NCBI GenBank assembly: GCA_031278025.1
Contig: JAITLF010000287.1
Span: 1-12,802, forward strand
DNA from: Treponema sp.
GTDB lineage: Bacteria > Spirochaetota > Spirochaetia > Treponematales > Breznakiellaceae
Direction of reading: 5' to 3'
Length of the DNA stretch: 12,802 nucleotides
Shown here: positions 6,230 through 12,802 of the stretch, in pieces
How the letters are laid out: every line of letters starts with the position of its first letter
Numbering within the stretch: the first letter of the stretch is position 1
Notes under the pieces: generated by a model
Seen by the model: the letters and a program-made list of their open reading frames with translations, nothing else
The model's database searches: none
What the model was told of the DNA's origin: nothing
Translations under genes and position numbers: made by a program

Positions 6230-6874
6230 ATGAGCGATTTTTCGGCACACTTCGCGGAGATTTCCCGCCTCCTGCAACGGGGCAAATCCAAAGACATTGT
6301 CCCGGCGGTGCAGCGGGCTTTGGACGGCGGGGTTCCGGCTCAAGAAATACTGGACAAGGGGCTCATCGCCGGGATGATCGTCATCGGTGAGAAATTCAAA
6401 CGGAACGAAGTCTTTGTTCCCGAAGTATTGATAGCCGCCAGGGCCATGAATCAGGCGTCGGCGGTGCTCAAGCCGGTTTTACAGAAAGCGGGGGTTAAAC
6501 CCTTAGGAAAGGCCCTCATCTGTACGGTGAAGGGAGACCTCCACGACATTGGGAAGAACCTGGTAAAGATGATGATAGAGGGAAACGGAATCGCGGTTGA
6601 GGATTTGGGGGTTGATTGCGGCGCGGAAAAGGTGATTACCGCGATAAAACATTCCGGCGCTAAGGTGGTGTGCCTTTCGGCCCTGCTTACGACCACGATG
6701 ATGGTTCAAAAAACCATCATCGACGCCATTAAAAGCGCGGGGCTGCGGGAGTGCGTAAAAATCATGGTTGGCGGCGCTCCGGTAACCCAGCGCTTTGCGG
6801 ATGAAATCGGCGCCGATGCCTATACGCCCGACGCGGCCAGCGCTGCTGAAGTGTGCAAAGGGTTCTACCGCTAG
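6230..6874 (+). CDS. Corrinoid (cobalamin-binding) protein, MtaC/MtbC/MttC type
   Basis: 214 residues. The N-terminal helical cap domain (about 1-90) contains GLIAGMIVIGEKFKRNEVFVPEVLIAARAM, the usual signature before the Rossmann-type B12 domain. Residues 102-112 carry the base-off motif GDLHDIGKNLV with His105 as the predicted lower cobalt ligand. The SALLTTT segment (150-156) and GGAPV (181-185) complete the nucleotide-tail pocket. Such proteins carry a methyl group on cobalt between a substrate-specific methyltransferase and a second one acting on tetrahydrofolate or a thiol. A GGGG ribosome site precedes the ATG. The RACo-like activator follows after 12 bp. No methyltransferase lies in the window, so the methyl donor is unknown. 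Confidence 0.93.
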   Translation: MSDFSAHFAEISRLLQRGKSKDIVPAVQRALDGGVPAQEILDKGLIAGMIVIGEKFKRNEVFVPEVLIAARAMNQASAVLKPVLQKAGVKPLGKALICTVKGDLHDIGKNLVKMMIEGNGIAVEDLGVDCGAEKVITAIKHSGAKVVCLSALLTTTMMVQKTIIDAIKSAGLRECVKIMVGGAPVTQRFADEIGADAYTPDAASAAEVCKGFYR

Positions 6875-6886
6875 GGGGCGCCTGGC

Positions 6887-8395
6887 ATGATCGTCCGTAT
6901 TGAAGGCCGGGAAGGGTACTGCCGGGCCGGGGAGGGCGAATCCCTCCTGGATATTCTGCGGCGCGGGGGAATATGCATGGACGCTCCCTGCGGCGGCCAG
7001 GGATGGTGCGGGAAATGCCGGGTACGGATACTGAGCGGCAGGGTTGCCGCGGCTGCCGGCGGTGCAAACGCCGCTCCTTTCGATGCCGGCCTGGTGCGTT
7101 CCTGTACCGTGTATCCCGCGTCGGACCTGGAGATAGCCCTTCCCCGGGCCGGGGGTACCGCGGCGCGGGCGGATGTTTCCGCCGGTACCGGCGGTACGCC
7201 TGCTGCCGGGAGAACCATACAACGCGCCGGGTTTGCCCTGGATATAGGAACCACCACGGTTTTCATCCGGCTTGTGGACCTGGATACCGGCGAAAGGATT
7301 GATACCCTTTCCGCCCTGAACGAACAGCGAATCTACGGCGCCGATGTGATGAGCCGTATAAGCGCCGCGCGGGAGGGGAAAACCGGGGAACTCTTTGAAC
7401 GCATCAATGCCCAGGTTCTGGATATGCTTACCCGTTTCGACCGTACCTGGGACCTAAAGAGAAAGGAATATCTTGCCGTAGCGGGAAACACCGTCATGCT
7501 CCACCTCTTTGTCAACGCCGATCCTTCCCCTCTGGGCGCCGTTCCCTTTACCCCGGTCTTCCTGGAGGCAAAGGAACTGCCCGGCGCCGGACTGGGTCTG
7601 CCGGTGGAAACCGTGGGCCTTCTGCCTTCGATTTCCGCCTTTGTGGGCGCGGATATAACCGCCGGGATCGCCGTTACCGGCATGACGGAGGCGGACAGGA
7701 CGTCCCTGCTCGTCGACATAGGCACCAACGGCGAAATGGCCCTTTTTCATGGGGGAAGGCTTTTCTGCTGTTCCACCGCCGCGGGTCCCGCCCTTGAAGG
7801 CGCGGGGATTTCCCGCGGAACCGGCGGCATAGCCGGGGCGGTGAACCGCCTTGAAAGGCGCGGGGGTTCCCTCGTTTTTTCGACCATAGGCGGCGGGCCT
7901 CCTTTAGGCGTTTGCGGTTCCGGCCTGGTAGATGCCGTGGCCCTTATGCTGGACGAAGGCGTGATAGACGAGACCGGCGCTTTTACCGGCGAAGATGCGG
8001 AGTCCTTCCCCATAGCGGAGGGGATAACCCTTACCCGCGGGGACGTCAGGCAGTTTCAGCTTGCCAAGGGCGCCATTGCTTCCGGGATACGGATACTCTG
8101 CAAGGCGGCGGGGATCGGGCCTGATGGGGTGGAACGGGTCTATATCGCCGGGGGCCTCGGCTTTTACATCGCCCTGGACAAGGCGATACGGACCGGGCTC
8201 CTGCCCTGCTGTTTCAGGGGCAGAAGCGCCGTCCTCGGCAATACCAGCCTGGAAGGAGCGGTCAGGCGGCTCCTTGATCCCGCCTTTCCGGGGCGGTGTC
8301 AGGATATAGCTGCCAAGGGCGTAACGGTTGAATTAGCGAAGGACCCCGCTTTTATGGAAGCCTTTGCGGAAAACATGCTGTTTCCGGAGGCTTGA
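6887..8395 (+). CDS. RACo-like reductive activator of corrinoid protein (2Fe-2S plus ASKHA domain)
   Basis: 502 residues. The N-terminal ferredoxin-like domain (about 1-88) holds C35-x5-C41-x2-C44 and C73, a plant-type [2Fe-2S] set. A Gly/Ala-rich linker (about 89-112) leads to the actin-like ATPase domain: phosphate loop ALDIGTTTVF (117-126), LLVDIGTNGEMAL (274-286), AGPALEGAGIS (299-309), VCGSGL (342-347) and IAGGLG (420-425). Members reduce Co(II) cobalamin back to the active Co(I) form using ATP binding to drive the reaction. It is on the shorter side for the family; I see no gap in core motifs. It lies 12 bp after the corrinoid protein, the expected partner, and ends 20 bp before the convergent J-domain gene. 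The start is supported by AGGGGG 8 nt upstream. Confidence 0.9.
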   Translation: MIVRIEGREGYCRAGEGESLLDILRRGGICMDAPCGGQGWCGKCRVRILSGRVAAAAGGANAAPFDAGLVRSCTVYPASDLEIALPRAGGTAARADVSAGTGGTPAAGRTIQRAGFALDIGTTTVFIRLVDLDTGERIDTLSALNEQRIYGADVMSRISAAREGKTGELFERINAQVLDMLTRFDRTWDLKRKEYLAVAGNTVMLHLFVNADPSPLGAVPFTPVFLEAKELPGAGLGLPVETVGLLPSISAFVGADITAGIAVTGMTEADRTSLLVDIGTNGEMALFHGGRLFCCSTAAGPALEGAGISRGTGGIAGAVNRLERRGGSLVFSTIGGGPPLGVCGSGLVDAVALMLDEGVIDETGAFTGEDAESFPIAEGITLTRGDVRQFQLAKGAIASGIRILCKAAGIGPDGVERVYIAGGLGFYIALDKAIRTGLLPCCFRGRSAVLGNTSLEGAVRRLLDPAFPGRCQDIAAKGVTVELAKDPAFMEAFAENMLFPEA

Positions 8396-8400
8396 TATTC

Positions 8401-8447
8401 GCGGCGGCGGGAGGATCAGGCGCCGCAGCATCTTTTGTATTTTTTTC
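8401..8447 (+). terminator. Possible hairpin after the RACo gene
   Basis: GCGGCG (8401-8406) can pair with CGCCGC (8422-8427), followed at a distance by T-rich sequence (8441-8447). The 15-nt loop and distant T-run make this weak, and it overlaps the 3' end of the convergent J-domain gene. Confidence 0.2.
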
Positions 8448-9717
8448 CCGAACCGCAGGGACAGGGGTCGTTGCGGCCGATCTTGGGGTCGGCCCGGCGC
8501 ACCGGTTCGGGTTTTTCATCGTCGTCATCGATCCAATCCGGGTTACGGGCCTTTAATTTGCGCATCATGGTGTCCCGTTCCCGTATCAGCTTTTCCGGAT
8601 TATGGGTGCGCAGCACTTCGTCAAAAAAGTTTTTGTGCATGGCGTAGAGTTCAGGTAATTCCTTTTTCAGCCGCGCAATCTCCGGACGATGGATATGCAG
8701 CTCATCAAGGATGAGCCACTCCATAACAAGCCGCTGCTGCCGCTCGTCGTCGTCATCTATGTTCGCAACCGCCGACACAACCATATCGTGCAGCAAGTCA
8801 GAGAACCCTCTTTTCGCCATCGTGGTGATCAGATAGATATGCCGCATCCGTTCAAGGTCCCGGAGGAATATCGGCCCTTTATCGGGCAGCATATCCGCCA
8901 TTTCCTGAACGTAGGGGAAAAGGTGCATCATGCCTAAGTTGAAGAATCTTTGAAGCATCTCAAAGACCGCTTCATGAAGGTTCATGGTATCCGTTATCTG
9001 TCCGGCGCGCATCAGCGTCAGGATCTTTTGCAAATACCCTTCGGCGGCATGCTGGTCATCCCTGGCAAGGAGCAGGAAGGCGTGAACATACAGGGGGATG
9101 TAATCGCAGTGTTCCCCAACCGCCTCCAGAGCCTCCCGGCACACCTGCCGTGCTTCTTTCTCCTCGCCCGCCCAAGTCATGGATTGAAGCAGCCTCGACC
9201 AGCACTCCGCGTCGCCTGCGTCGATTTCAAGGGCCCGGCGGAATTGGGCCACGGCCTTCCTGTGCCAGCCGCGGTTTTCATAGGTGCGGGCAAGATTCTT
9301 GGCATACGCGGGGTTGTCCGGTTCCTGCGTACACAGAGATTCCCAGACTTGTATGACTTTGCCGCTCTTGCCTTCCGCATCTAAGGACCAGGCGTATTCT
9401 TCTTTGATCCTGGTCGACTGGGGATCCCGTTTTAAGAGCTTCCGGTACAGGTCCGACGCTTCGGAATGACGGCCTAGTTGATTGGCCCGTTGAGCCTCGC
9501 GGAAAGCGACGGCCGCAGCTTCGGGCATAGCGCCGATCTCATCGTATTCCTTACGCTTCTTTTCGTCGAAAAGCGTCTCGTAGGCGATCCGCAGCGCCTT
9601 GAACTCCTCAGGAAAATGATCCGGCGGATATTTCCGTATCTGATTAAAATAGCCGCGCTTTATCTGCGCCGGATCCGCTGTTTTTGGTATTCCCAACACA
9701 TCATAAAGGGTTTTCAT
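8416..9717 (-). CDS. J-domain/TPR/SEC-C protein with a PPD in place of HPD
   Basis: 433 residues. Residues 1-60 are a J-domain ([26 protein letters not shown], then [22 protein letters not shown]). The invariant HPD that triggers Hsp70 ATP hydrolysis reads Pro31-Pro32-Asp33. From about 66 to 175 come TPR helices ([29 protein letters not shown] and two more). A long helical middle follows. Residues 416-433 form a SEC-C zinc motif ([13 protein letters not shown]), the module found at the SecA C-terminus. It lacks the DnaJ G/F linker and zinc fingers, so it is a class C J-protein. The start at 9717 overlaps the preceding stop as ATGA; an ATG eight codons upstream is less likely. It is last in the Hsp70 operon and probably its dedicated co-chaperone. 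Confidence 0.88.
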   Translation of the reverse strand: MKTLYDVLGIPKTADPAQIKRGYFNQIRKYPPDHFPEEFKALRIAYETLFDEKKRKEYDEIGAMPEAAAVAFREAQRANQLGRHSEASDLYRKLLKRDPQSTRIKEEYAWSLDAEGKSGKVIQVWESLCTQEPDNPAYAKNLARTYENRGWHRKAVAQFRRALEIDAGDAECWSRLLQSMTWAGEEKEARQVCREALEAVGEHCDYIPLYVHAFLLLARDDQHAAEGYLQKILTLMRAGQITDTMNLHEAVFEMLQRFFNLGMMHLFPYVQEMADMLPDKGPIFLRDLERMRHIYLITTMAKRGFSDLLHDMVVSAVANIDDDDERQQRLVMEWLILDELHIHRPEIARLKKELPELYAMHKNFFDEVLRTHNPEKLIRERDTMMRKLKARNPDWIDDDDEKPEPVRRADPKIGRNDPCPCGSGKKYKRCCGA

Positions 9718-10241
9718 ACGATTTCTCCCAGGATGCCCCACAAGAATTTTCGTTTGGGGAGAAGTTCCGCAAGGCCCTCCGCCGCAAGCCGGTTAAAGCG
9801 GTCTTTACGCAGGGCCTGGGCGAAACAATCCGCCGCCTTTGGGCGGTTTCCGGCCAGGGCCCACAGGCACCCCTGGATGTTCAGAACACGTACACTTTGA
9901 TGGGGAAGGGCCCTGGCTGCCCGGGCGGCTGCCCGCCATTTTTTTCCCGCCACAAGGAGCCTGATCTTTTCACGGCCCTCCCGCGAATCCGCGGGAATAG
10001 TGAGTTCTGTCCGGGATTCTTCCGGAAACGCTTCCGTACCGCCGGATTCTCCCAACTCATCGCGGCAAAGCCGCAGCAGGTGTACCGCGTTCCGGTGTTC
10101 GGGATCAAGCAGGGCGGCATACCGGGCATAGATAGCGGCGCCGCTCAAATTCCGCCGCACCGCCTCTGAAAGGGCCAGCCGGTAGTACCTTGCCCCAAGC
10201 CCCCGGCTTATTGCATGCAGATCACTATCCACCGGCGTCAT
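9714..10241 (-). CDS. Small TPR protein of the Hsp70 operon
   Basis: 175 residues, soluble, mostly helical. Two TPR-like regions are visible: about 16-62 ([43 protein letters not shown]) and about 90-165 ([24 protein letters not shown], then [37 protein letters not shown]). An acidic loop separates them. The ATG overlaps the Hsp70 stop and the stop overlaps the J-protein start, both as ATGA, so all three are translationally coupled and probably made in fixed ratio. A scaffold or client adaptor between Hsp70 and the J-protein is likely from position, not shown by sequence. No named family is recognised. Confidence 0.8.
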   Translation of the reverse strand: MTPVDSDLHAISRGLGARYYRLALSEAVRRNLSGAAIYARYAALLDPEHRNAVHLLRLCRDELGESGGTEAFPEESRTELTIPADSREGREKIRLLVAGKKWRAAARAARALPHQSVRVLNIQGCLWALAGNRPKAADCFAQALRKDRFNRLAAEGLAELLPKRKFLWGILGEIV

Positions 10242-11905
10242 TTCAGGGCGTCCAGCAGTTCCCGTAATTCGCCCCGCAGGGATTCCGCGCGGTCTTCCTT
10301 GTTAAGCAGTATCGCTTCCTTTATTTGCCTGACCAGGATTTCCAGATCGCCTTCTTCATCTTCACCATCGGCAATCAGCCGCTCCGCTTTGCGTATCGCC
10401 GGACGGAAGCGTTTCGCTCCCTTCACGTTCTCCCATTGGGTCAAATCAAGCGGCGGTTTCGACTTTACGCCGGTGGTGCTGATTTCGGCGGAAACCTGTT
10501 GGCCCGTGGACGCTACCGCACCTTTTACCTGGAGAATGCCGTTCACATCATAGGCAAAGGTTACTTCTATCGGCTCCCGGGTACCCCTGCGGGCAATGGG
10601 AATCCCCGTGAGCCTGACAGTGCCCAGGTACTCGTTGTTTTGGGGATCGGAAGAATCTCCCTGATATGCCGTGATCTCCACGGCGGTTTGGTGATCATCC
10701 GCCGGATAATAGACCTTCGACTTTTCGGTGGGAATGGTGGTATTCCGGGGAATAAGCGGGTCGAAGATCAGCTTATCCGCGAAGAAACTTTTATGAAGCA
10801 CCGCGATTCCCAGGGTATAGGGGCATACATCGGTCAAGACCAAATCCGAAGCGGTAAGGCTGCCGTCAAGGAGGCCCGCCTGAATAGCGGCGCCCCGTGC
10901 GACCGTTAAATCCGGGTCTACCAGGGAATGGGCGGTGGCGGACAGGCTGTCTTCCACCATCTTTTTGACGCAGGGTATACGGGTAGAGCCTCCTGCCAGG
11001 AGGACGATATTCAAATCCCCGGCGGAAAGGCCGGAGTCCGAAAGGGCGGCCATCATAGGCTCCCGTGTGGACGCGACGAGTTCTTCAATCCACCGCTCGA
11101 AATCCGCCCTGGTTACGGTTTTTTCCAAAGAAACCGGTTTCCCGTCTTTGGCGGTCGTCAGGAACGGAAGGGATACCGTATACGCCGCCTGGGTACTCAG
11201 GGCGATTTTACAGTCCACCGCGTTTTTTTTGAGCCGCATCACGGCCCGTTCATCCCCCATAGGGTTCGCCAGGTTACGCATGATGATTTCATCAAAATCC
11301 TTGCCGCCCAGGCGGTTGTTGCCCCGGCTGGCCTTGACGTCCAGGACCCCTTCGAACAATTCGAGAACCGTAACGTCCAGGGTGCCGCCGCCCAAATCGT
11401 AGACCAGCACGTTTTTACATTCCTTTAGATTGGTAAGGCCGTAGTCAAGGGCCGCGGCGGTTGGCTCATTGATGATCCGCTCCACCGTAAGGCCCGCAAG
11501 CTCCCCGGCCCTGGTAGTCGCCCGGCGCTGCGCATCGGTAAAATACGCCGGCACGGTGATGACCGCCCGCTCTATTTTTTCTTTTAGATAGGTTTCCGCG
11601 CAGCTTACCAGGTACCGCAGAAGGATGGCTTGCAGGTCCTCCGGGGAGTATTCCTTTCCATGCGCGTTCAGCGCCTCCCCGCTGCCGGTAAGCCGTTTGA
11701 CTTCTATGAACGTACATTCCGGGCGGGTAAAGAGGTATTCCGCAGCATCTTCGCCCACTAAGGTCGTGCCGTCTTCCCGAATATGCACCACTGAGGGGGT
11801 AATAGACTTCCCCAGCGTATTGGGAATCAGGTTAGGAACGCCATCAATGATACACGCGATTTCCGAAGTCGATGTCCCCAGATCAATCCCAACGATTCTG
11901 CTCAT
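10238..11905 (-). CDS. Short DnaK-like Hsp70 chaperone
   Basis: 555 residues against about 640 for DnaK. The nucleotide domain is intact: GIDLGTSTSEIA (6-17), Lys70 in EVKRL, INEPTAAALDYG (145-156), VYDLGGGTLDVTVLE (168-182) with Thr175, and VLLAGGSTRIP (301-311). It is shortened between Lys70 and the second phosphate loop. The linker plus first strand read DLVLTDVCPYTLGI (about 354-367) instead of the DnaK VLLLDVTPLSLGI. The substrate domain spans about 360-480, and the helical lid after 480 is only about 75 residues, well short of DnaK's. It probably folds or remodels a restricted set of clients using ATP, together with its operon partners. It follows grpE by 2 bp with GGAGGA inside the grpE end. 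It is unlikely to be the housekeeping DnaK given its divergence and neighbours. Confidence 0.93.
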   Translation of the reverse strand: MSRIVGIDLGTSTSEIACIIDGVPNLIPNTLGKSITPSVVHIREDGTTLVGEDAAEYLFTRPECTFIEVKRLTGSGEALNAHGKEYSPEDLQAILLRYLVSCAETYLKEKIERAVITVPAYFTDAQRRATTRAGELAGLTVERIINEPTAAALDYGLTNLKECKNVLVYDLGGGTLDVTVLELFEGVLDVKASRGNNRLGGKDFDEIIMRNLANPMGDERAVMRLKKNAVDCKIALSTQAAYTVSLPFLTTAKDGKPVSLEKTVTRADFERWIEELVASTREPMMAALSDSGLSAGDLNIVLLAGGSTRIPCVKKMVEDSLSATAHSLVDPDLTVARGAAIQAGLLDGSLTASDLVLTDVCPYTLGIAVLHKSFFADKLIFDPLIPRNTTIPTEKSKVYYPADDHQTAVEITAYQGDSSDPQNNEYLGTVRLTGIPIARRGTREPIEVTFAYDVNGILQVKGAVASTGQQVSAEISTTGVKSKPPLDLTQWENVKGAKRFRPAIRKAERLIADGEDEEGDLEILVRQIKEAILLNKEDRAESLRGELRELLDALK

Positions 11906-11907
11906 CT

Positions 11908-12543
11908 TCAGTATCCTCCATCATCATCCTCCATCATCTCTATACTTCCATCTCTATCTTCTTTATCTTTCGCTTCATCGGTATCTTTCGCTTCCGGATT
12001 CCCGCTGCCCAGACTCACCACAACGACAGCCTTGCGCAGCAGCATACCCTGATACCGGTAGCCGCTTTGAAGCACCCGCAGGAGGTGTTCTTTGGGAACC
12101 TCCGAAACAGCGGCGGACTGAACCGTGTGCAGCGCCGGATCCAGGGGCTGGCCGGCTTCTCCCAACCGGATGATCGAGCAGCTTTCCAGGAGGCGCCGTC
12201 CATGCTGCCACAAAAGGCGGCACTGATGCTCCAGTTCCGCGTTGCCGCTTTGCCCGGCGTACACGCAAACGTGTTCCAGCATATCGCTGAGTCCGACCAC
12301 CGCCCCCAACAACTGCTGAGACCGGTCCCGTTCGGCCTTCAGAACCCCCCGCAATTCCCGTGTATCCGCATCTTTCACCAGGTCGTAGATTTCTTCCACC
12401 TGCAAAGAAAGATCCGCCTGGTTTTTATACAACGCCTCCACTAAATTCCGGCTTTCGGCGAGAACCTCGGCCAGTTCACCCTGGGGCAGGGGTTCACCCT
12501 CATCAGCCAAAAGTTTCTCCAGTTCCGCTTCAAAATCCGCCAT
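11908..12543 (-). CDS. grpE: GrpE-like nucleotide exchange factor
   Basis: 211 residues from the ATG at 12543, preceded by GGGGGAG with 6-nt spacing; an upstream ATG at 12570 falls in the probable -10 box and is rejected. The long N-terminal helix (about 20-80) is coiled-coil-like and would form the GrpE dimer stalk. The C-terminal GrpE head carries the family pattern GQPLDPALHTVQSAAVSEVP (131-150) then LLRVLQSGYRYQGMLLRKAVVVVS (154-177). It would release ADP from the adjacent Hsp70. An unusual acidic tail (about 183-211) holds two EAKD repeats and a run of Glu/Asp. It is the first gene of the four-gene chaperone operon. Confidence 0.87.
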   Translation of the reverse strand: MADFEAELEKLLADEGEPLPQGELAEVLAESRNLVEALYKNQADLSLQVEEIYDLVKDADTRELRGVLKAERDRSQQLLGAVVGLSDMLEHVCVYAGQSGNAELEHQCRLLWQHGRRLLESCSIIRLGEAGQPLDPALHTVQSAAVSEVPKEHLLRVLQSGYRYQGMLLRKAVVVVSLGSGNPEAKDTDEAKDKEDRDGSIEMMEDDDGGY

Positions 12544-12565
12544 ACGCCGCTCCCCCAGACATTTT

Positions 12566-12594
12566 ATCATAAGACACTACACCATAAAGAAAAT
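12566..12594 (-). promoter_or_regulatory. Candidate promoter of the Hsp70 operon
   Basis: On the minus strand TATGAT (12571-12566) matches the -10 consensus at 5 of 6, giving a start about 16 nt before the grpE ATG with the ribosome site in between. The -35 area (12588-12594) is T-rich but weak. No CIRCE (HrcA) inverted repeat is visible, so HrcA control is not supported. Confidence 0.35.
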
Positions 12595-12631
12595 ACCCTC
12601 CAGGGTGAAGGCAGCCCCTCGGCGGGGCGGC

Positions 12632-12685
12632 GGGGATATCCCCGGAAGCTGCGGGGATATCCCCCGTGGTTGCGGGGATATCCCC
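12632..12685. repeat. Three perfect palindromes at 21-bp spacing upstream of the Hsp70 operon
   Basis: GGGGATATCCCC, a perfect 12-bp palindrome, occurs at 12632-12643, 12653-12664 and 12674-12685, starts exactly 21 bp apart. All three are preceded by GC, and the first half of each 21-bp unit is conserved while the second half varies. The last copy is part of the IS end. Each could also fold as a GC-rich hairpin with an ATAT loop in single-stranded DNA or RNA. Confidence 0.9.
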
Positions 12686-12802
12686 CATGTGCGTTTATTT
12701 AGGGATGGGATGTAACGGACGAAACAGGGCAGGACGCCTCCGGCGTTTGGAATCGGCGCAGGCTAAAGGAAGCCCTTGTAATGTATGCGCTGAAAACATG
12801 AG
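12672..12802 (-). mobile_element. Right end of a second IS copy (runs off the window)
   Basis: Read on the minus strand from the edge inward, this reproduces the right end of the element at 5501-5607: the transposase C-terminus, then the 30-bp terminal repeat at 12701-12672. The orientation is opposite to the first copy, so both right ends face each other across about 7 kb. Confidence 0.82.
12695..12802 (-). CDS. IS4-like transposase C-terminus (partial)
   Basis: An open frame of 35 residues enters from the right edge and stops at TAA (12697-12695). It ends QGLPLACADSKRRRRPALF plus RPLHPIPK. Its last 27 codons align without gaps to 5501-5581 in the first IS copy: 23 residues are identical, and six of the codon differences are silent third-base changes. 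That pattern indicates the frame is truly coding in the parent element. Whether this copy is intact cannot be seen. Confidence 0.65.
   Translation of the reverse strand, partial: LMFSAHTLQGLPLACADSKRRRRPALFRPLHPIPK

Noticed and set aside
12577..12631. CIRCE-type heat-shock operator before grpE
   Set aside because: No TTAGCACTC/GAGTGCTAA inverted repeat is present between the IS end and the grpE start.
12632..12685. CRISPR array
   Set aside because: Repeats are 12-bp palindromes in 21-bp units with about 9 bp between them, far below CRISPR repeat and spacer lengths, and no cas genes are nearby.

Overview
The window is GC-rich DNA from a diderm bacterium. A spirochaete of the Treponema type is my best guess, inferred from the mix of a lipoprotein, a beta-barrel surface protein, a corrinoid/RACo cluster, a stand-alone AmmeMemoRadiSam radical SAM enzyme and a divergent Hsp70 operon. 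No rRNA or other taxonomic marker is present, so the assignment is tentative. No tRNA, rRNA or CRISPR array was seen.

Layout. (1) 2-2359, plus strand: a cell-envelope operon with the tail of an unknown protein, a small lipoprotein with an Ig-like fold, and a 550-residue exported protein that ends in a probable outer-membrane barrel and carries an 18-bp in-frame tandem repeat. (2) 2360-3334: an AT-rich island holding a LacA/Maa-type sugar O-acetyltransferase with its own promoter. Its composition differs sharply from its neighbours, which suggests recent acquisition. (3) 3335-4791, minus strand: a two-gene unit (small unknown protein, then an AmrS-like radical SAM enzyme) joined by an ATGA overlap. 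(4) 4887-5607: a decayed IS4-like insertion sequence with recognisable terminal inverted repeats and a transposase broken by deletions and frameshifts. (5) 5675-8395, plus strand: a DUF2284 metal-binding protein, a corrinoid protein and a RACo-like corrinoid activator, with no methyltransferase alongside. (6) 12543-8416, minus strand: a compact four-gene Hsp70 system (GrpE-like factor, short DnaK-like Hsp70, small TPR protein, and a J-domain/TPR/SEC-C protein whose HPD motif reads PPD). The last three genes are joined by ATGA overlaps, and only 2 bp separate grpE from hsp70. (7) 12632-12802: three palindromes at exact 21-bp spacing, running into the right end of a second, inverted copy of the same IS.

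How it fits together. The corrinoid cluster looks like a cobalamin-protein module: the corrinoid protein carries cobalamin, RACo re-reduces inactive Co(II), and DUF2284 proteins are common neighbours. The methyltransferases would have to be encoded elsewhere. The Hsp70 operon looks like a dedicated chaperone machine separate from the housekeeping DnaK/DnaJ/GrpE set, with client or partner choice probably set by the TPR and SEC-C parts. The most unusual structure is the GGGGATATCCCC palindrome. It recurs at all three visible IS ends, is extended into 21-bp-phased arrays outside both right ends, and lies just upstream of three transcription units (4791 minus, 5675 plus, 12543 minus). The corrinoid and Hsp70 operons (about 7 kb) are bracketed by the two inverted IS copies.
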